Shown: in pieces, positions 39,914-48,154 of the stretch | Layout of the letters: the number at the start of each line of letters is the position of its first letter | Position numbering within the stretch: position 1 is the stretch's first letter | Source of the DNA: JBHIBA01 sp046758845 | GTDB lineage: Bacteria; UBA8248; JACPRG01; G963555815 | Direction: 5' to 3' | DNA: 48,578 bases | Assembly (NCBI GenBank): GCA_046758845.1 | Contig: JBHIBA010000004.1 | Span: 1-48,578 of the forward strand | Notes under the pieces: generated by a model | Told to the model about the DNA's origin: nothing | The model's input: the letters and a program-made list of their open reading frames with translations, nothing else | The model's database searches: none | Made by a program: the position numbers and the translations under genes

Positions 39914-42235
39914 TCAGTAAAGGTCCACGGGGTCTACGTCCACGCCGAACCGCACCCCGGAAGGAGGGCGTAGCTCTCGACCGGTCCTTCGACACGCCTC
40001 CCGAACGACCCGTCCCAACTTCCGGGCGGATGCGCCCTTTAAAACGACCTGCCACCTGTACCTGCCCTGGAGTTTACCGAACACCCCCGGAGCCGGGCCG
40101 AGGATTTCCAGGAAGTCGGATTGGTCTCTGCCTTCCCCGTCGCGTTTCACCAGACTCGCCAGGTCCAAGGCCAATCGGCCGGCGAACCTCTCGGCGGCGC
40201 CGGCGGAGGCCGCCTCAATTCGAAACCGAGCCATTCTCGTGTAGGGGGGGTAGCTGAGCTCCCGCCGAAAGCGGAGCTCCTCTCGAACGAAACTCCCGTA
40301 ACCGTGAGAAGCCGCGTGCCGGATGGCGTAATGCTCGGGACGGTACGTCTGGATGATGACCTGCCCCGGAGCAGCCCCGCGTCCGGCCCTGCCTGACACC
40401 TGCGTCAGAAGTTGGAACGTCCTTTCCGCAGACCGGAAATCGGGCATATTGATCGTAGCATCCGCCAGGATAACCCCCACGAGCGTAATCCCCGGGTAGT
40501 CGTGCCCCTTGGCGACCATCTGTGTGCCCACCAGGATGTCGACCTCTCCGCGGGAGACGGCGCTCAGGATGCGCCCGTGGGCCCCTCGGGTGCGGGTGGT
40601 GTCCCGGTCCATCCGTACGATGCGGGCGTCGGGGAACCGGGCCCGGAGGGCATCCTCGACGCGCTGCGTTCCCACCCCTTTCGTATCCAGGTTCGGCCCG
40701 GAACACTCCGGACAAACCCTGGGCGAGGGAGCCCGGTGATCGCAATAGTGACAACGAAGACTCCGATCCGGGATGTGAAAGGTTAAGGAGACGTTACATT
40801 GAGGGCACTGCGTCACCCAGCCGCAATCGCGACAGAGCAGGCAGGAGGCGAAGCCCCGACGATTGAGAAAAAGCAGCGTCTGTTCTCCGCGCTTCAATCT
40901 CAGTGAAAGGGCGTCGGTGAGCGGCTGCGAAAGAATCCCGTCACCCTTCTTGCCCTCCCGGCCGGAACCGTCCTGGGATTTTTTCCGCAAGTCCACGATG
41001 CTCACACGGGGAAGGGGCCGGTCCTCGACTCTGGTGGGCAGGTTCAACAGCTCATATTTCCCCGATTTTGCGTTGTAAAAGCTTTCCAGGGACGGGGTGG
41101 CGGACCCCAAGAGCGCGCAAGCCCCCGCCTGGCGCGCCCGGACCAGCGCCACATCGCGCGCGTTGTATCGCGGGGTTTCCTCTTGTTTGTAGGAGGCATC
41201 GTGCTCCTCATCCACCACAATCAGCCCCAAACGGCGAACGGGAGCAAACACGGCCGATCGGGCGCCGACAACGATAGAAGCCGACCCCTCGGCGGCTCTG
41301 CGCCACTGGCGGTGCCGCTCGGAAACCGTGAGTCCGCTGTGGAGTTCGGCCACTCGGTCGCCGAACCGTTCGCGGAACCGTTGCAAAACTTGGGGCGTCA
41401 GGGCGATCTCCGGGACCAGGACAATGACATCGCGGCCCGACGACAGCACTCTGTCGATGGCCCTCAAATAGACCTCGGTCTTTCCGCTGCCGGTAACACC
41501 CTCTAACAGAAAGGCGTGGAAGCCTCCGGCATTCAGCCCCTCGACAATTGCCCTCAGCGCCGCCTCCTGGTCCGGCGTGAGGATGACCGGCGGTCTGGCG
41601 CCGGCGTGCGTCTTTCGTGGCGAATCTTTGGCGGGCAGGGACTCAGATTCCACCTCCCGCACGCATATCCATCCCCGCCCGAGGAGGGCCTTCAGCGGCC
41701 CGCCCCGCAAGTTCGGGGGAAGCGAGTTGACGTGGATTCCTCCCCCATCGATGCCGGCAACCCCGTCTTTTGCGCCGGCCTCAACGACGCAGCGGAGAAG
41801 CTCCCTCTGCTTCGGAGAACGGCGAAGGGCCCGGTCCAGCTCTTCTTGAGAGGGGAGGTCCCCAACGGCGCAAACGCGTTGCCGGGGGGCCCTCCGGGAG
41901 GGCCCCTTCCCGCCGCCCCCACCGGGCAACGCAGCCCGCAACGCCTCGCCCCAACCGGCGCAATAGTAATCCGCCACCCACCTCGTGAGGCGGAGCACAT
42001 CCTGGCCCACAATGAGGCCGTCGTCCAGGACCGAAAGGATGTCGAGGGTCTTGCGGTCTGCCGGGGAACCGGAGGAGGCCACGACGCAGCCGGTCAAAAC
42101 CTGTTTTCCGAACGGGACGCGAACTCGCTCCCCTTGCCGTGGGCGACAGCCTTCCCGAATAGGAACCGGAACCCGGTAAGTAAAGGTGCGGTCCACAGGA
42201 ATGGGGACAGCCACCTCGACGAATTCGGCCGTCAT
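39914..42235 (-). CDS. priA: Primosomal replication restart helicase PriA
   Basis: A superfamily 2 helicase of about 773 residues that reloads replisomes at stalled forks. It shows the N-terminal 3'-DNA-binding domain (VEVAVPIPVDRTFTYRVP...), Walker A GVTGSGKTEVYLRA (about residue 248), VDEEHDASYKQEETPRYNARDVA, the eight-cysteine zinc region (CLLCRDCGWVTQCPQC...CHYCDHRAPSPRVCPEC), ILVGTQMVAKGHDYPGITLVGV and QVSGRAGRG. I chose ATG 42235, where similarity begins; in-frame ATG 42259 and the longer frame to 42379 are possible. The N-terminal third has a glycine/arginine-rich loop (LPGGGGGKGPSRRAPRQR) that may be lineage-specific. Confidence 0.95.
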   Translation of the reverse strand: MTAEFVEVAVPIPVDRTFTYRVPVPIREGCRPRQGERVRVPFGKQVLTGCVVASSGSPADRKTLDILSVLDDGLIVGQDVLRLTRWVADYYCAGWGEALRAALPGGGGGKGPSRRAPRQRVCAVGDLPSQEELDRALRRSPKQRELLRCVVEAGAKDGVAGIDGGGIHVNSLPPNLRGGPLKALLGRGWICVREVESESLPAKDSPRKTHAGARPPVILTPDQEAALRAIVEGLNAGGFHAFLLEGVTGSGKTEVYLRAIDRVLSSGRDVIVLVPEIALTPQVLQRFRERFGDRVAELHSGLTVSERHRQWRRAAEGSASIVVGARSAVFAPVRRLGLIVVDEEHDASYKQEETPRYNARDVALVRARQAGACALLGSATPSLESFYNAKSGKYELLNLPTRVEDRPLPRVSIVDLRKKSQDGSGREGKKGDGILSQPLTDALSLRLKRGEQTLLFLNRRGFASCLLCRDCGWVTQCPQCNVSLTFHIPDRSLRCHYCDHRAPSPRVCPECSGPNLDTKGVGTQRVEDALRARFPDARIVRMDRDTTRTRGAHGRILSAVSRGEVDILVGTQMVAKGHDYPGITLVGVILADATINMPDFRSAERTFQLLTQVSGRAGRGAAPGQVIIQTYRPEHYAIRHAASHGYGSFVREELRFRRELSYPPYTRMARFRIEAASAGAAERFAGRLALDLASLVKRDGEGRDQSDFLEILGPAPGVFGKLQGRYRWQVVLKGASARKLGRVVREACRRTGRELRPPSGVRFGVDVDPVDLY

Positions 42236-42619
42236 TTCGGAGGGGTGTAGATTCTTCATTTCGACCGGTGGGATGGGTCTCAGTCGTCCCGGAGAGAGTC
42301 CGCCGGCTCCATGACGAGACCGCCCCGACACGTCGGGAGCAGCAACCGTCAGGACGCCCCCCAAGAATTCGCCCGCCATCTTATCGGCTCAATGGCCGCT
42401 AGGCAATCTCGCCCCTGCGGACTGGTTTCTACATGCAAGATTGAGCGCACGACCTACGGTCCCCAAGAGGGCCTCACCCGATAGGGCCAGTCGCGAAGAG
42501 TCTGAGCCGACGGGAAAAAAGGGCAAGGGTCTCCGAAAAATTTCGATTCGAGGAATGCTAGACTCCGGCCGTTTCTTCGGTAGACTATCCCCGCTGCCAC
42601 GGATTTCGGAGAAACAAAG
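42236..42619. other. Divergent intergenic region between priA and the acyl-CoA ligase
   Basis: About 384 bp. The left 140 bp may be an N-terminal extension of priA. The rest shows no gene. Two TAGACT hexamers (about 42559 and 42582) could be -10 elements for the ligase, but no good -35 accompanies them. Confidence 0.3.
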
Positions 42620-44560
42620 ATGGACATGCGCGCAATCATTTGGGAACCCTCCGAGGATTACCTGACCCACAGCAACGTCGGGCGGTTTATGGACCGACTG
42701 GGCATCACCGATCCGAAAGTGCTCGTGCGCCGGTCCGCCCAGGAAATTGAATGGTTCTGGGAAGCGGCCCTCGAGGACATGGGGATCGAGTGGCACCGAA
42801 AATATAACCGGCTTCTCGACCTGTCCGGCGGGTTTCCCTGGGCCAAGTGGTTCATCGGGGGCGAGATCAACATCGTCCACAATTGCATCGACCGGCACGC
42901 CCGGGGGGGGCGACGGAACCGGACGGCCATCATCTGGGAGGGCGACGACGGAGCGGTCCGCAAGTTCACATACGGGGAAGTGGCGAACGAGGTCGGTCGG
43001 CTGGCCAACGCCATGCAGGTCCTGGGACTCGGCCCTGGAGACTCGGCCGGGATCTACATGCCCATGGTCCCCGAGACCGTCTTCGCCATGTTCGCTTGCC
43101 TGAAAATCGGCGTGGCGGCCATTCCCATCTTCTCCGCTTTCGGGCCCGGCGCGCTGGCCGCCCGGCTGAAAGACGCGGGAGCCAAGCTGCTTTTCACCGC
43201 CGATTATGGACTTCGCCGGGGAAAGGTCGCCCCGATCAAGCCCAGGGCGGACGAGGCCGTGGCGGAATCCGAATGCGTCCAGCTCGTTGTGGTCTGGAGC
43301 CGGCAGGGTGAGCCCCTCCACCTGACCGGCGAGCGCGAGGTCTCCTGGGAAGCGTTCGTGTCGGACAAACCGACAACCTGCGAGACCCTTCCCCTTCCCG
43401 CCGAATCCACCTCTCTGATCCTTTACACCTCGGGGACCACGGGCCGGCCCAAGGGAACCGTCCACACCCACGCCGGCTGCCTCGCGGAGATGACCAGCAA
43501 TGTGTACTACTGTTGCGATCTGCGGGACTCCGACCTGTTCTTCTGGTTCACCGACATCGGATGGATGATGGGTCCCTGGGAGATGATCGGCGTTCAGTGC
43601 AGGGGGGGCACCTACCTCATATACGAAAGCGTGCCCAATCACCCTCAACCGGACCGGCTTTGGCAGATCCTGGTTCGACACGGCGTTACGACGCTGGGAA
43701 TTTCCCCCACCGCCATCCGCCTCCTGAAGAACATGGGGGACGAATGGGTCGAGCGGCACGACCTTTCCCGCCTGCGGGTGCTGGGTTCCACCGGGGAGCC
43801 CTGGGACCTGGAATCCTACATGTGGTACTTCCAGAAAGTGGGCGGCGGCAGGTGTCCGGTGATCAACTGTTCAGGGGGAACGGAACTCGTGGGCTGTCTG
43901 CTCTCCCCTCTGGTCGCCCTTCCTTTGAAGGCGTGTTCCCTGGGCGGCCCCGCTTTGGGCAAGGACGTGGACGTCTTTGACGACGATGGAAAGCCCGTGC
44001 GGGGCGGGATCGGCCACCTGGTCTGCAAGAAGCCGTCCCCTTCGATGACCAAAGGGTTCCTGAACGACCCGGACCGCTACCTGGACACCTATTTCTCCCG
44101 CTGGCCGGACGTGTGGTACCACGGCGACTGGGCCATGGTGGACGAGGAGGGTTACTGGTATCTGTTCGGACGCTCGGACGATACCATCATGGTGGCCGGA
44201 AAGCGCGTCGGCCCGGCCGAGGTCGAAGCCGCCCTGCTCCGCTATCCCGGGGTGGTCGAAGCGGCCGCCATCGGCGTCCCCCACGAAGTGAAAGGCGAGG
44301 GGATCATTTGCTTTGCCGTTCTCTCGGCGGACTCGAAACCGACGGATGATCTGCGCGAGGCCCTCATCCAAGAAGTGGTGGGCGACCTGGGGAAATCCCT
44401 GGCTCCCGAAGCCGTCCTCTTCGTCGATGCGATCCCCAAGACCCGGTCTGCAAAAATCCTTAGGGGAGCCATTCGCCGAAGATACCTGGGGGAGTCCGTC
44501 GGAGATGTCTCCAGCGTCGAAAACCCGGATGCCTTTGAGGCGATCGCGAACGCCCGATGA
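42620..44560 (+). CDS. Acetyl-CoA synthetase-like acyl-CoA ligase (AMP-forming)
   Basis: A 646-residue ANL-superfamily enzyme activating a short acid to its CoA ester through an acyl-AMP. It has an acetyl-CoA synthetase N-terminal cap (FWEAALEDMGIEWHRKYNRLLDLSGGFPWAKWFIGGEINI), the P-loop LILYTSGTTGRPKGTVHTH (about 267-285), FWFTDIGWMMGPWEMIG, GSTGEPWD, WYHGDWAMVDEEGYWYLFGRSDDTIMVAGKRVGPAEVE, and the catalytic-lysine tail KTRSAKILRGAIRRRY. The residue before that Lys is Ala, where Gly is usual (SGK). It is related to Acs but closer to the 'acyl-CoA synthetase' side group; the substrate may be acetate, propionate or another small acid. It starts at ATG 42620, shortly after CGGAGAA. Confidence 0.9.
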   Translation: MDMRAIIWEPSEDYLTHSNVGRFMDRLGITDPKVLVRRSAQEIEWFWEAALEDMGIEWHRKYNRLLDLSGGFPWAKWFIGGEINIVHNCIDRHARGGRRNRTAIIWEGDDGAVRKFTYGEVANEVGRLANAMQVLGLGPGDSAGIYMPMVPETVFAMFACLKIGVAAIPIFSAFGPGALAARLKDAGAKLLFTADYGLRRGKVAPIKPRADEAVAESECVQLVVVWSRQGEPLHLTGEREVSWEAFVSDKPTTCETLPLPAESTSLILYTSGTTGRPKGTVHTHAGCLAEMTSNVYYCCDLRDSDLFFWFTDIGWMMGPWEMIGVQCRGGTYLIYESVPNHPQPDRLWQILVRHGVTTLGISPTAIRLLKNMGDEWVERHDLSRLRVLGSTGEPWDLESYMWYFQKVGGGRCPVINCSGGTELVGCLLSPLVALPLKACSLGGPALGKDVDVFDDDGKPVRGGIGHLVCKKPSPSMTKGFLNDPDRYLDTYFSRWPDVWYHGDWAMVDEEGYWYLFGRSDDTIMVAGKRVGPAEVEAALLRYPGVVEAAAIGVPHEVKGEGIICFAVLSADSKPTDDLREALIQEVVGDLGKSLAPEAVLFVDAIPKTRSAKILRGAIRRRYLGESVGDVSSVENPDAFEAIANAR

Positions 44561-44621
44561 GGGATTCTACGCCCGCCTTCCGAATTTTCCGTCTCACCGT
44601 TTGCGAAGCCCCGCGGGCAAC

Positions 44622-44870
44622 CTATCGTCGGCGTTTTTTGGATTTAATCAACCCCAATTCCCGAAGGTAGGCGTCGCGTTCCGCGCGGTTGGGCAACCTC
44701 TCGTAATAATTTCGTTGGCCCGGCGTCATTTTGAGATAGAAATTGACCCGATAGTTCTCCTCCTCTTCGGAAGATATCGGCTCATAATCCACCGGCGTAG
44801 AATGGGTGCTACAGCCTCCCAACAGGGCGATGAGGAGAAAACCTAAGACAAACTTCAGCACGTGTCTCAT
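44622..44870 (-). CDS. Small predicted lipoprotein
   Basis: An 82-residue protein starting MRHVLKFVLGFLLIALLGGC, a lipoprotein signal with lipobox LGGC (Cys20). The mature part is short and charged (DYEPISSEEEENYRVNFYLKMTPGQRNYYERLPNRAERDAYLRELGLIKSKKRRR). I do not recognise a named family, though a similar MTPxQ...Y..L motif occurs in small deltaproteobacterial lipoproteins as I recall. The start is ATG 44870 behind AAGG; the longer open frame lacks similarity and would bury the signal. It converges with the ligase gene. Confidence 0.7.
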   Translation of the reverse strand: MRHVLKFVLGFLLIALLGGCSTHSTPVDYEPISSEEEENYRVNFYLKMTPGQRNYYERLPNRAERDAYLRELGLIKSKKRRR

Positions 44871-45067
44871 GGACCTTCGATCCTTTTTCCTGCATTGAGT
44901 TCTGAATCTCTTCGTAGTATGCGAGGCGGAATTAGACCGCCCGCCCCCAACTGTCGCAGCCGAGGATAGCACGGACGTCAGCCGTCATGCCAGCCCACGC
45001 GCCAAACCGCTCAAAGGGAAAGCGCCTCCCCGCGGACCAGGCGCCCTGACTTTCACCCACAATTGCG

Positions 45068-45892
45068 CTAAAGAGGCGGGAAGGTCGCCTTGAGGGTGAC
45101 CGGGCGCCTCTGAAATTCCCTGACGAATCGCGCCGTGTTGGTGACGATGGCCTCGTAAATCTTTTCACCCTTTTCCGCTGTCGCCAGCGTCGGAGCGCCC
45201 CCGACTCCGGGGACCTTCCGACCCTGGCCATGCTCCTCAAGGGTCGGCGGAAAGGAGACCTTCACGTTCTCTATCCTGTTGACGGCGTGGTCAACCGAGA
45301 CGAAGCGGTGCTCGAACTCTCCCACTTCGGCCACCCGGTCCACCGCCCTGTCCATTTTGACCGTCCCACCGTACTTGTAGAGCATGAACGAGGTCTCGGA
45401 TTCACACCCGTGCCCGATGCCGTTAGGCGGGCTCTCGCAAACCGCGCGGATTTCCTTCCCCGCCACCAATGCGAGGTCCACCAAAGCCACGGCCGCACCC
45501 GTCAGGTTCCGCACGCGGACGACGGCGATCTCCAGAGGAGGCAGGTTGGCGACGCGATGGCCGTTCAGGATGACGATGTGCTTGAAACCATGGTGGACGA
45601 GACTTTGACAAACGTCCTCGACCACCCGCGTTAACGTTTCGGCACAGAGAGAAATCGTGCCTGGAAACGCCAAATGATGGGGCGACCAACCGAACCAGAG
45701 CGGGGGCGCGATGAGCGCATCCACCCGCTCCGCGACACCCTCGGCCGTGGCGATGGCCTCCGCCGCGTCCGTCATCAAGGGGCAGTGAGGCCCGTGCTGC
45801 TCGGTGGCCCCGACGGGCACCAGGGCCGTGTCAGCCCGCTCCAAATACTCGGCCACATCGGGCCACGTCAACTCCTGAATCCAACGGCTCAT
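45068..45892 (-). CDS. Creatininase-family amidohydrolase
   Basis: A 274-residue protein of the creatininase/FAPy-deformylase family. It shows WPDVAEYLERADTALVPVGATEQHGPHCPLMTDAAEA (likely metal ligands E31, H33, D42), then PHHLAFPGTISLCAETLTRVVEDVCQSLVHHGFKHIVILNGHRVANLPPLE, with H112. In most relatives the last motif is NGHGGN; here it is NGHRVAN, so one part of the active site differs. Family members hydrolyse cyclic amides or related compounds or act in cofactor maturation (for example MftE). No mycofactocin genes are seen. I chose ATG 45892; the longer open frame has no similarity. Confidence 0.83.
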   Translation of the reverse strand: MSRWIQELTWPDVAEYLERADTALVPVGATEQHGPHCPLMTDAAEAIATAEGVAERVDALIAPPLWFGWSPHHLAFPGTISLCAETLTRVVEDVCQSLVHHGFKHIVILNGHRVANLPPLEIAVVRVRNLTGAAVALVDLALVAGKEIRAVCESPPNGIGHGCESETSFMLYKYGGTVKMDRAVDRVAEVGEFEHRFVSVDHAVNRIENVKVSFPPTLEEHGQGRKVPGVGGAPTLATAEKGEKIYEAIVTNTARFVREFQRRPVTLKATFPPL

Positions 45893-46353
45893 GTTTTGCT
45901 CTTCCCTCCTCTGCCCTGCGCCCTGGCCGGCTCCCGTCATTGAAGCCGCGTGGCGCTTCTTTTCATCGCTTACAGCTCCCCCGGGCAGCCTCGAACCCCG
46001 GAACCCTGAAGAGCCGCGGCGACCCCCTTTCAACGGAGAAACGGTCAGAACGTCCATTGGGCCGAATGAAAATCCTAAACAAGCGAAGGCATCTTAACGG
46101 TTCGCGGGACCCTGTCAACGAGAAACGCGGGAAAGGGACGACGCCATGGATTCATCCGCCCGGCGCCGACCACCATTCGAGCCGGTCGAGGCCAGAGACA
46201 TCCCGGATTCGCCCAGGGGCCGCTAATCCCATAAGAACCAAGGACGTTCGAACTCGCCCCTTTTTCCCATACGTTCCTGACACGTGCCCGGGTTTTGGCG
46301 AAACCGCAAAAAACGGCGCCTCTGTCTCAAATTTCCCAAACTCACGGATATTC
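45893..46353. other. Intergenic region before the metal-regulator cluster
   Basis: About 460 bp with no supported gene. A 26-codon frame (ATG 46145, with GGGAAAGGG upstream) is present but has no recognisable features. The strong promoter at 46354 begins at its right edge. Confidence 0.35.
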
Positions 46354-46382
46354 TTGACAAGGAGAAAAAGGCCCTCTAAAAT
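46354..46382 (+). promoter_or_regulatory. Strong sigma-70-like promoter for the dtxR-like gene
   Basis: A perfect TTGACA (46354-46359), exact 17-bp spacer, and TAAAAT (46377-46382), followed by an AT-rich stretch ATATTTTTAACA, 44 bp before the start codon. This is the clearest promoter in the window. An operator for the encoded regulator could overlap it. Confidence 0.7.
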
Positions 46383-46425
46383 ATATTTTTAACAGACCAA
46401 AAAACCTCTTTCGGCGAAGGAAGAC

Positions 46426-47079
46426 ATGCTTTCGAAACCCCTGGAAAACTATTTGAAGTCCATCTGGACCCTTCAGCGTGATCACGGTCCGGTCTCCACG
46501 TCTCATGTGGCGGAGTCCTTGGAGGTATCTCCCGCCTCGGTGACCAGCATGCTGAAAAAACTGCACGACATGAAGCTGGTGAACTACCTCCCCTACAAGG
46601 GGGCGACGTTGACGCCGCGCGGGGAGAAGGTCGCTCTGGAGATCCTCCGTCATCACCGCTTGCTGGAGCTGTACCTGTCGGAGGTGATCGGACTGTCGTG
46701 GGACAGGGTTCACGAGGAGGCCGAAGAGCTCGAGCACGCGCTCTCTGAAGAACTGGAGGCCATCCTGTTTGAAAAGCTCGGCAACCCCACGAGGGACCCC
46801 CACGGAGATCCGATCCCCACGAAAGACGGGAGGATGGTGACCGATGGGACGAACCTCCTGGACGCCAGGGCGGGAGAATCTTTTGTCGTCATCCGCGTCA
46901 GAGACCGGGACCCTGAGATTCTGAGATACCTGGAGAAGCTGGGGCTCTTGCCTGGGGTGGAGATCACGGTGCTGGAAAAGCTGCCGTTTGACGGTCCCCT
47001 CCGGGTGCAGGTGGGAGCCGTGGAACACACCCTAGGTCAGAAGGTATCGAAGGAGATTTTCGTCTCAGAGAGCGGTTGA
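46426..47079 (+). CDS. DtxR/MntR-family metal-dependent transcriptional regulator
   Basis: A 217-residue regulator. The N-terminal winged helix (LENYLKSIWTLQRDHGPVSTSHVAESLEVSPASVTSMLKKLHDMKLVNYLPYKGATLTPRGEKVA) is followed by the dimer/metal domain with ILRHHRLLELYL and HEEAEELEHALSEELE (His/Glu ligands), the connector NPTRDPHGDPIP, and a C-terminal FeoA/SH3-like domain (ESFVVIRVRDRDPEILRYLEKLGLLPGVEITVLEK). It likely senses Mn(II) or Fe(II) and represses uptake or homeostasis genes, plausibly the multicopper oxidase and membrane protein directly downstream. The start is ATG 46426. Confidence 0.92.
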   Translation: MLSKPLENYLKSIWTLQRDHGPVSTSHVAESLEVSPASVTSMLKKLHDMKLVNYLPYKGATLTPRGEKVALEILRHHRLLELYLSEVIGLSWDRVHEEAEELEHALSEELEAILFEKLGNPTRDPHGDPIPTKDGRMVTDGTNLLDARAGESFVVIRVRDRDPEILRYLEKLGLLPGVEITVLEKLPFDGPLRVQVGAVEHTLGQKVSKEIFVSESG

Positions 47080-47120
47080 AGCGTCCCTGTACCCCGCAAT
47101 TCTGAAGGAGAAGCGAGGCC

Positions 47121-48143
47121 ATGGCCAACTTTCGAGTCTCCAGACGTAAGTTTCTGAAGTTTGGCGTGCCGGGACTCGTTGGGCTTGCCGGAACCGGAGC
47201 GTTGATGGCCAGGGCGACAAAGCGAGGGCAAGCGCAGACGAGGAATAAACGGGCCAAGGAGTCCGAGTACGCTTCAAGACCCATTGACCCCGCCGTGGGA
47301 CCCGGAATGGACCCCGGCAAGTTTCTCACGCACTTCGATTACGGCAAGGCGTCGAAGCTTCCAGACGGCCGGACCCTGCGCGAGTATCAGGTGACGGTCA
47401 TCGACCGGGAGGTCGTCGTCGCCAAGGGGGTCAGCTTTCCCGCTTGGACGTTCAACGGCTACGTACCGGGACCGACGCTCCGTGCGACCCAGGGAGACCG
47501 ACTCCGGATCCACTTCCGGAATCGGGGGGCCCACTTCCACACCATGCACTTCCACGGCATTCACCCCGCCAACATGGACGGGTTCTTCGAATTGGTTCCG
47601 CCCGGAGGCGCGTTCACCTACGAGTTCGACGCCGAGCCTTACGGCGTTCACCTCTATCACTGCCACGTGATGCCCCTGAAGACCCACATCATGAAAGGGC
47701 AGTACGGCACGTTCATCATCGACCCCAAGGAGGGCCGGGAGCCGGCCCAGGAGATGGTCATGGTGATGAACGGCTTCGACACCAACCTGGACGGGGAGAA
47801 CGAGTTCTACACCGTCAACGGCGTGGCCAACTATTACCGGGACAATCCCGTCCGGATCCGGCAGAACAAGCTTGTCCGCATTTACCTGGTCAACATGACC
47901 GAGTTCGATGCGATCAACTCCATGCACATCCACGGAAACTTCTTCCGGCTCTACCGGACGGGGACCCGGATGGACCACTACGAGTACACCGACACCGTCA
48001 TGCTGTGCCAGGGGGAGAGGTGCATCCTGGAGTTTGCTTACACGTATCCGGGCCCGTTCTTGTTTCACGCGCACCAGTCGGAATTTGCGGAGCTGGGCTG
48101 GTTGGGCATCTTCGACGTCCAACCGGATAAGCCCCTGGCGTGA
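47121..48143 (+). CDS. Tat-exported two-domain multicopper oxidase
   Basis: A 340-residue protein. The N-terminus SRRKFLKFGVPGLVGLAGTGALMA is a twin-arginine signal. Two cupredoxin domains follow. Domain 1 has HTMHFHGIHP (about 139-148) and the type 1 copper set HCHVMPLKTHIMKG (Cys with His and Met, about 180-193). Domain 2 has SMHIHGNFF (about 265) and FHAHQSEFAE (about 314), with no Cys. This ligand layout fits two-domain laccase/nitrite-reductase-like oxidases with type 1 copper in the first domain. The lineage of such enzymes includes metal (Mn/Fe/Cu) oxidases. It lies 41 nt after the DtxR-like gene behind AAGGAGAAG, so they are probably one operon. The substrate is unknown. Confidence 0.9.
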   Translation: MANFRVSRRKFLKFGVPGLVGLAGTGALMARATKRGQAQTRNKRAKESEYASRPIDPAVGPGMDPGKFLTHFDYGKASKLPDGRTLREYQVTVIDREVVVAKGVSFPAWTFNGYVPGPTLRATQGDRLRIHFRNRGAHFHTMHFHGIHPANMDGFFELVPPGGAFTYEFDAEPYGVHLYHCHVMPLKTHIMKGQYGTFIIDPKEGREPAQEMVMVMNGFDTNLDGENEFYTVNGVANYYRDNPVRIRQNKLVRIYLVNMTEFDAINSMHIHGNFFRLYRTGTRMDHYEYTDTVMLCQGERCILEFAYTYPGPFLFHAHQSEFAELGWLGIFDVQPDKPLA

Positions 48144-48154
48144 AAGGGTCGAAC

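Noticed and set aside
42389..43759. A 456-codon minus-strand open frame
   Set aside because: It is antisense to the acyl-CoA ligase, whose catalytic motifs are unmistakable.
44871..45067. A gap examined for a tRNA or small RNA
   Set aside because: No cloverleaf, T-loop or conserved RNA pattern could be made out on either strand.
46145..46225. A 26-codon plus-strand small ORF with an upstream GGGAAAGGG
   Set aside because: No similarity, no promoter placed for it, and its size is within chance.
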